Source of the DNA: Roridomyces roridus
Taxonomy: Eukaryota; Basidiomycota; Agaricomycetes; Agaricales; Mycenaceae
Length of the DNA: 64,000 nt
Direction: 5' to 3'
Assembly: GCA_029378245.1 (NCBI GenBank)
Contig: JARKIF010000042.1
Location: forward strand, 310,001-374,000
Part shown: in pieces, positions 58,510-64,000 of the stretch
Layout: each line of letters starts with the position of its first letter
Numbering within the stretch: the first letter of the stretch is position 1
Notes under the pieces: generated by a model
Databases searched by the model: none
What the model saw: only the letters and a program-made list of their open reading frames with translations
Told to the model about the DNA's origin: nothing
Position numbers and translations under genes: made by a program

Positions 58510-58808
58510 TGTCAAGAAATGATGATCTTCCGCCCGGGCCTCCGTTGACAGTTCCCATCTCTTCTTAGATTCATACCACACTCTACGTATATATACTGCT
58601 CATGCTCGCATCTCACCCTCAGTCTTTTATCCCACATTGCGGGTGAACTGAGGGTGAGCACAGCCTTTCACTTTATATATTTTATTTACTTACTTGTATC
58701 GTAGTACGCGCTATTCGCGCTATTACAGGTGATTAATATATCAGTCTTTTATCCCACATTGCGGGTGAACTGAGGTACGCGCTATTCGCGCTATTACAGA
58801 TCTTGACA
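58510..58808 (+). repeat. 3' LTR of Copia element
   Basis: 299 bp, identical to the 5' LTR as far as can be read. The pol frame stops inside its first bases (TGA at 58520-58522). Confidence 0.95.
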
Positions 58809-59237
58809 CATGGTCTGACGGCCGGGTGGGGCCCGTCCGACCTCCCATGACGGCTGTCAGAGCGACGGCCGTCGCCGTCAACGGCCGGGTTGGAGCCCTA
58901 TCGGAGTCTAACATCCAACCCGAGGGCAGCCAGCCTGGAATGCGTGACAGGATCAGGCGTCTGGTTGGCGTGCGCGAGGAATGCAGCAGTTTCCAAAGCA
59001 AACGGCGGCCCCCGTCGAGATTCTAGCATCTCGAGAAACAGAGAGTAGTCGATGGGAAATTCGCAGCCCATCCCAAAACACAACTCCGTCAGATGCGGAG
59101 ATACAGCTTCTCGCCCACAGGTAGCTGTAAGCATGGCCAAATGAGTGTCCAGTGCCCTGGATAATTCGTCTTCGCTTGTCGTTTCATGGCGGAAATGACA
59201 GTGAGACTGCTGACAGAGGGGTACTCATTGAGGATTA

Positions 59238-60276
59238 CGAGAACTTACTTGCTAAGATCTCGTTCTTTTAAAATTCAGTCAGGCCAGAATCCCGACAACT
59301 TTTTATACAGATTCAGACTTTTGATGAGGGTGGCTGTGCTGTTTCCTTTTTGCGGCTACAATCAGCGATTTTGACAGCTGCCATCAGTGAGTTTTTCCTT
59401 TCTCTCCAGAGCATTTAATTTCGGCTGAAATGACCTGAGATTTTGCAATCACACTCCTAGTAACTGGACTCGAGTTTTGTTCCCCCAAGGTGAGGTCTCA
59501 TTTCAGATATTACATATGATATCTGTGATTTACTTGCCGTTTTCAATCAGCTCATTTCAAGTTAACCAGAGACCCTGGATCTCTGGGATGTAGTTAGACG
59601 GAAGAAGGAGGTGTACTATTGCCTAGAACACCCGCCTCAGAAATTACAAAAAAAAATTGCAGCCAAAAGAACATAAATTCTGTGATGGATGTTCATATGC
59701 ATCAACACTGATTCCCCATGTCCTCACTGAGATTCCATCCTTTGTGTTGAATATTGGACCAGATTGAAGATGAATCTCTGTCTGAAATGTAGCGCAGAGC
59801 CCACATTCTCCTCAAAACCCTGGATGCTGGAGCACAGGGGTAATACTTAGGTATAGATCCCCAAGTGACTCCACAGGGCTGCTGGGCCTGTTGCCAAGAT
59901 GTAGTGAGCTCTGAGTCCTGTTGCCACAGAAGGTTCAAAGGAAGTCAGATGGTCTACTTGTGGCCTACTTATTCTTCTGCTATTAGCTAATGAGTGAGGA
60001 CCAGGGCTTGGCAGTGTAAGGCAAACTGACTGCAGAAATGCACACAAACACTCTTCCTTGAGCTGTCCAGGGCACCATGGGGCATTTTCAATCCTCTGCC
60101 AGTTGGATATTTGGACAGAGCAAGGAGGGATCAAAGGTTGATCAAAGGTGTCACAATCATCACGTCACTGCAAACCAGGTTCTCTACACAGCCACACAAT
60201 CACATTTGCCTTGATTTCAACTTGGTTTCTTGTTGATTTCACCCAACACACTGTGTACATTTTCACACAAGGAAGT
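59238..60276. mobile_element. About 1-kb insertion in F-box pseudogene
   Basis: F-box homology breaks at 59237 (after codons for ILNEYPSVSS read leftward) and resumes near 60320. ACGAGAACTTACTTG at the left and, inverted, ACGAGAACTTCCTTG ending at 60276 look like terminal repeats. About 40 further bases (60277-60319) are unexplained and may belong to the element. No coding capacity or clear target duplication. Confidence 0.45.
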
Positions 60277-61819
60277 TCTCGTCTATGCCGTGCTCTGCAA
60301 CGGCCGTACCCCCAAGTCTCTGCAGTGCCATCGGCGGTTGGCACCCCATCGATGCAGAATCGTCGTAGCACACACGATGAACGCAGGACGAAGGCGTTCA
60401 AACAGTGTCGCAGATCCTCGGATTCCTCGAGTGGTGCGATGTTAACGGCTAATTGATCCAAGAGAGGAGCCTGGAGGTAGTTCAAGATCTCCACATTGCT
60501 AACGTATAGACGTTGTAGACAATGCAAAACGATAGTCTGACCATTGACATCTGGCCACGGTTCAGGGTCCGAAGCAATCAGGATATGAGCCTGAACAAGG
60601 TTCGTGGCCAACTTCAGGGCGCGTTCATGGTCCCGCCAGGGGCAGCCAACTTGATACTTATCTGGTGAGACGATGTGCCGGAAGAAGGATCGGGATAGGA
60701 GACCGTATCACGGTAGCATCCACCAACGCCGGCGTAGTCTGGAAACATCGGATGGAATCCGCCGCAAGGTGGAGTTGGCATCTACGTATTGAACATGAAT
60801 CTTGCGGAGCGAAGGAAGGCGGCCCCGAAGGAGCCTGTCCAATTGCGGAGTCAACGCGACAGTCAACTGTATCCAGAGCTCTTCCCAGCGGTCAGAGTAC
60901 TTGGAAAGAGTTTTGAGCATTTCTATTTGAGGATCACAATCCTCCGCCTCGGATCCGCGAAAGTCAATCTTGAGCATCCTGGCGCTGGCACGCTCGACCT
61001 GCGGCTGGATCATTGCGAAGATTGGAGGGTTTTTCCTATAATCAACGCATACGGTCGACCACAAGGATGGAGTCGAGAGAGAAACTGCTCTCCAGCGGCG
61101 GCTAACCCGTCCGAGAACCCATGGGCTTCGTTTCACGTTGGCGTTCTGGGCAGCTGACGCAGTTGACGGTACACTGCATAGAAATATTTCGGCCAGCAGT
61201 TCGTGGGGCATTCGTCGCAGCGGGGAGAGGATGGCCACATTCTGCGAGTGATATCCCGCCAACTGCGCTCGCTCGGCTTCCAGTTGCCCAAGCCGATCCT
61301 CGAGTCGCGATATCTCTTCATCGAGACACGTCAAACGGACGGCGCTTTTCGACGCGACAGCCTGAAGAAAGGCGCGTTCTGCATTATTTGGGGGCTCGTT
61401 CGAAGTTGCAAGCCGTTGGTACCCTGCTAGGGTCTCGGGTGTCGCTGGAATGGTGTCGCTAGTAGGCTCTCCTTCCGCGATCTTGGTGACACCGCATTCG
61501 GAGCAAATTGAAGTCATCTGCGAATCCATTCGACGAGGAATCTTTATTGACACATAGAAAGACGAACGAGAGCAGAGCGTAGTTAGCTGGCTGCGTCTGG
61601 TGAAATCTTGGATGGACGAGAAAAGAAAGGAATTTTGATCGCCGGCACACGGTCTCAACACGGTCTCTATCATCTTCCCCACCACCAATTTGAAGCTCCA
61701 ACTTATACTGGGGCTACAAGCATCCGTAGAGGCTGGAGGATTCGAGGTGCGTTCAAGGACACTCTGTACAATGTTCCTCTTTTGGATCATGGTTTGGCCG
61801 CGCACTTTCGTCATGGCGC

Positions 61820-61946
61820 GCGTCTCCAGTCACTGACTCACCAGTGTGTCGGCTGCCATCGGAAATCATCTCTGAAATCTTTTCGTGGACTGTCCCTTGG
61901 CCCTCCGAGACGTGGAGACTGCGTCCAAAGTCGAGCATGGCCATTG
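61820..61946 (+). pseudogene. F-box motif relic, left part
   Basis: The plus strand reads RLPSEIISEIFSWTVPWP, the F-box signature of the family, just before a CATCAGGAAAA element. The preceding coiled-coil and N-terminus are not recognisable. The right part of the same relic resumes at 63515. Confidence 0.6.
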
Positions 61947-63514
61947 CATCAGGAAAATCCGGATTCGCCAATTGACACAGATTGTTGCCAATTGGCAGCA
62001 ATCTCTGCCAATTGACAAATTGTCAGAATGTCCAGGTCCCGATCCGTTGTCAACATTCCACGGCAAATTATCACCAATTGTCAGGGATTGCCGAGAATTA
62101 TGGCACTGTTTCACCGTTGGTTCTCAGGCTGTTGATTAAAAACAATTAAAAACAATGATGAATTCAATTCGCTCTACATACAACAAGAATACGATACTAA
62201 GTAATAATCTAGCCTACAACACAGCTCTCCGGCCACATGCAACCAGGGAACACGACACAGCACTGCAACAGGAGAAAATTCAGTGATCGGCGACGAACGG
62301 CATAGGGTGGGACATACTACTGAGCCATGATGAGGACAAAGGGAGTGAGAGAACGGCGGTACAAAAGAGCTGAACAGAACGGCGTCAACGGCAAGTGATC
62401 ATGAGAAGAGTCAAATAACGTACATTGCACCACGTGAATCTGTGATTGAGAACGAAAGGAACAACCCGTGGGTGTACACTGCTGTGCGGCACAGCACTAG
62501 CAAGCAGACTAAATGAATGGCAGCACATGGGGGACTTGAAATACATACACACCTTGCAACAGCGCATGGATTTGAGCAAAGACGGTGAGCAGGAGCGCAA
62601 GAACGGCGATGCGCTGAGGAAACGTAACAAGTTAGCGAGCAGGAACACCATGACAACGGTAACGTACATGATTCACCTGCGGTGATGCGGCCGCACGCGA
62701 GGTCCGCCCATTGACACGTCGCACGATCTGGGTGCCAGCTCAGAATGCCCATGGAACGAGAAACACACCTTGCACCCACTACCTGTTGGTATACGGTAGA
62801 CGTGCAGTCTCGGGAATGCAGGGGCAACCATGCCTGATTTGAGGCAAGTCGCATCGAGACGGCAGACATCCGAAGAGGCATGATATCTACAGCGGGGATG
62901 AGGACTCGAGAATCAGAGAATAGCTACTTCTCACCTGGAGGGACTGCAGCTCGACGTGACCGACACAGGACGTGGGCCAAAGAAGGAAGCGCCAGACACA
63001 GAGGGAACAAGGGAGGGATGGTGGTGGTTAAGAAGAGAGAAGTGAAAAAAGTGACAACTTGTTTGGATGGCATGTCGTGATTGATCCTCGGCTATCTTCG
63101 GCGGTGATTTCTGTCCGAGACTTCCCACGTCTCGGCAATGACTTCAAATCTTCTCAAGTCCCCCGGGGCCCGCGCCGCTGCCTGTGTCCACGGTCTTGTT
63201 TCCCTCTTTACTGCCGCCTTGTGCATGCACCATAGCAAGTTAACTATCGGCACAATTCTCTCAAATCCCCACAAGTTTTGCCCCAGAGCTCAGTGATATG
63301 AGAGCCTGTATGAGTGGACAAGTGTTGCAGCGCCAGTCTTTGAATGAATGAGTGGTACACACAGCACTTGAAGCTGCTTGGAGAAAGTTGGAGAATTGGT
63401 TTGGCCGCAAATTGTCAGGAAGTGTCAAGGATTGTCAGAGATTACCGAGGTTGTATGAATGTTACAAAATGTCAACAATCAAAATCAAATTGGCAGATCC
63501 GGTTTTTCCTGATG
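61947..63514. mobile_element. CATCAGGAAAAA-type TIR element, copy 3 (1568 bp)
   Basis: The left end is CATCAGGAAAATCCGGATTC with GCCAATT after it; the right end on the other strand is CATCAGGAAAAACCGGATCT with GCCAATT. The repeat is about 28 bp. Inside the left end, CCAATTGRCA and CCAATTGGCAG words repeat four times (61970-62015), and TTGTCAGGGATTGCC-type words recur near the right end (63410-63450). There is no transposase frame. It splits an F-box relic. Confidence 0.7.
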
Positions 63515-64000
63515 CTTGGCCCTTGGATTTATTTGCCCATCCATCTTCTTTGTGGTCATGATCGCTCGTCCATATGTGAAGTTCCAGAGCCGCAGACCCG
63601 CTATCCATGATCCAGACGTAACTTGAGCGCGCCGGTACACTCAAGGTCCACTTTCCATTCGACCGCCACTAGACCACGAGTTGAGCACCCGAATCCAACT
63701 TTTCGATCTACTCTTGGAGCACTCGACTCGCTGGGTGGAGCTTAACATCTATTCACGGATGCCCTGCTCACCCGTTTAACCACCCTTCATCGAGGACGCT
63801 TTCCTTCCCTCAAGAGGTTGCTGATCGAACGGAATCCGTTTAATTTGACTATCGACTCGGCACACTCCGTACCATTCAGTGCTTCGAGAACGCTCCCTCG
63901 CTCGTAGAAGTTGGGATCATCAACTCGAACACGCGCCTTCTTGGGTAGTATAGTGGATACGACGACGCACCAGTTGGTACATTTTGTATGCAATCCATAT
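63515..64000 (+). pseudogene. F-box-like relic, right part, runs to window edge
   Basis: Fragments in several frames match the family: HPSSLWS (the STPSLWS block), IQLFDLLLEHSTRWVELNIY (the FLSEHSxRWEEL block), and FPSLKRLLIERNPFN (the LPSLRRL block) near 63790-63840. Stops and frameshifts are numerous. It continues the relic whose F-box is at 61880-61940. Confidence 0.6.

Larger units (their letters stand above)
49305..58522 (+). pseudogene. Copia Gag-Pol polyprotein gene, interrupted
   Basis: One long frame opens MSSETLQLSSASDWMPFRLA at 49305. Gag occupies about residues 1-330. The protease motif is IIMDSGASTTMT at about 340. The integrase zinc region HLHRITGHTN...CEPCAVGK and the DDE core (IVSSDVGG, FFRTDGGGEY, QDGLAERLN) lie at about 475-660. 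The frame then breaks at 52437 in the first part of reverse transcriptase (VARGDT). RT resumes at 57144 (QREGIDYKEVFSPT) with MDVSTAYLNGEL, SLYGLRQAGRTWNR and the catalytic YVDDLL. RNase H shows YSDADWNGD and STESEYIGL. A TGA at 58283-58285 replaces the usual Gln codon of the CDNQAA motif; the frame continues beyond it to 58522. So two lesions disable it. Confidence 0.9.
48883..58808 (+). mobile_element. Ty1/Copia retrotransposon, very young, itself interrupted
   Basis: Two 299-bp LTRs (48883-49181, 58510-58808) begin TGTCAAGAAATG and end GATCTTGACA and look identical throughout. A 5-bp duplication CATGG flanks the element (48878-48882, 58809-58813). Without the 4.7-kb insert it would be about 5.2 kb, normal for Copia. 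The order protease-integrase-RT-RNase H defines Copia rather than Gypsy. A purine run GTCGAGTGGGGG directly precedes the 3' LTR as the polypurine tract. Confidence 0.95.
48428..58900. mobile_element. hAT-type MITE copy 2, split by a Copia element
   Basis: This is the same family as 27669-28186: it starts TAGGGCTCCGACCCAACCG and ends GGTTGGAGCCCTA at 58900, with an exact 8-bp target duplication TCGGAGTC at 48420-48427 and 58901-58908. The MITE itself is only 48428-48882 plus 58809-58900; the rest is a later Copia insertion. In copy 1 the sequences on either side of the Copia (CTCGCAACATG and TCTGACGGCC) are adjacent. Confidence 0.9.
48351..61517 (-). pseudogene. F-box-like gene expanded to 13 kb by nested insertions
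   Basis: The 5' part (61517 to about 60320) begins MTSICSECGVTKIAEGEP, with coiled coil LDEEISRLEDRLGQLEAE and F-box LSPLRRMPHELLAEIFLC, then VSRRWRAVSLSTPSLWSTV. It continues to LQRLYVSNVEILNYLQAP and RRFCIDGVPTADGTAE. After a roughly 1-kb insert the middle part (59237 to 58901) reads FPIDYSLFLEMLESRRGPPF to LAALGLDV. The last 25 codons sit 10.5 kb away at 48427-48351 and read RRGSDSRREIALWLLEMPWL ending at a stop. The final two parts rejoin exactly in frame across the hAT target duplication TCGGAGTC. Frameshifts at about 60770 (after ANSTLR), about 60660 and about 59190 show the gene was already decaying. It is the inverted paralogue of 38267-41239. Confidence 0.82.

Noticed and set aside
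62385..62881. Minus-strand frames of 94 and 156 codons
   Set aside because: They lie within the third CATCAGG element, are Cys/Ser-rich in overlapping frames, and lack any transposase motif.

Overview
This window looks like nuclear DNA of an agaricomycete (mushroom-forming basidiomycete), most like Mycena-type genomes. The grounds are genes split by very short (about 33-66 bp) GT-AG introns with CTNA-type branch points, a TEC1-like TEA-domain regulator, a DUF6534-type membrane protein, and above all a large family of F-box-like proteins sharing an N-terminal CPxCG knuckle, a short coiled coil and an LSPLRRMPxEI F-box. The taxon is inferred from family content; no rRNA or other marker is present.

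Layout. (1) Positions 1-12.7 kb are a compact housekeeping island: the 5' end of an intradiol (catechol/hydroxyquinol) dioxygenase, a TEA/ATTS transcription factor, a WDR5/Swd3-like COMPASS subunit, a GRAM-TBC-EF-hand Rab GAP, an F-box/LRR protein, a mitochondrial EngB-type GTPase and a TMEM170-like membrane protein. Genes are tightly packed and several pairs are divergent with 30-50 bp between start codons. (2) 12.7-24 kb is a tandem duplication of a divergent pair of F-box-like genes. Two of the four genes are intact; the other two each carry an insertion of one terminal-inverted-repeat family (ends CATCAGGAAAAA). (3) 24-34.5 kb holds a kinase-like gene broken by two insertions, a deleted hAT element, an F-box relic and a truncated transposase-associated gene. 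(4) 34.5-37.6 kb is a complete Tc1/mariner-type transposon with 77-bp inverted repeats, TA target duplication and an apparently intact three-exon, 774-residue transposase. (5) 38-43.5 kb holds F-box pseudogenes, one carrying a solo LTR and a GC-rich hAT MITE. (6) 44.7-46.7 kb holds a hypothetical gene and a truncated DUF6534-like gene. (7) 48.35-61.5 kb is one F-box pseudogene swollen to 13 kb by a four-layer nest: F-box gene, then hAT MITE, then Copia retrotransposon with identical 299-bp LTRs, then a 4.7-kb DNA element with subterminal AACGCGTT palindromes. (8) 61.5-64 kb holds another F-box relic split by a third CATCAGGAAAAA element.

Biologically, the left fifth encodes ordinary chromatin, trafficking and organelle functions. 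The remaining four fifths is a rapidly turning-over array of F-box-like genes used repeatedly as transposon landing sites. Most insertion ends and target duplications can be read directly, so the order of events can be reconstructed. All domain assignments come from reading the sequence; no database search was run.
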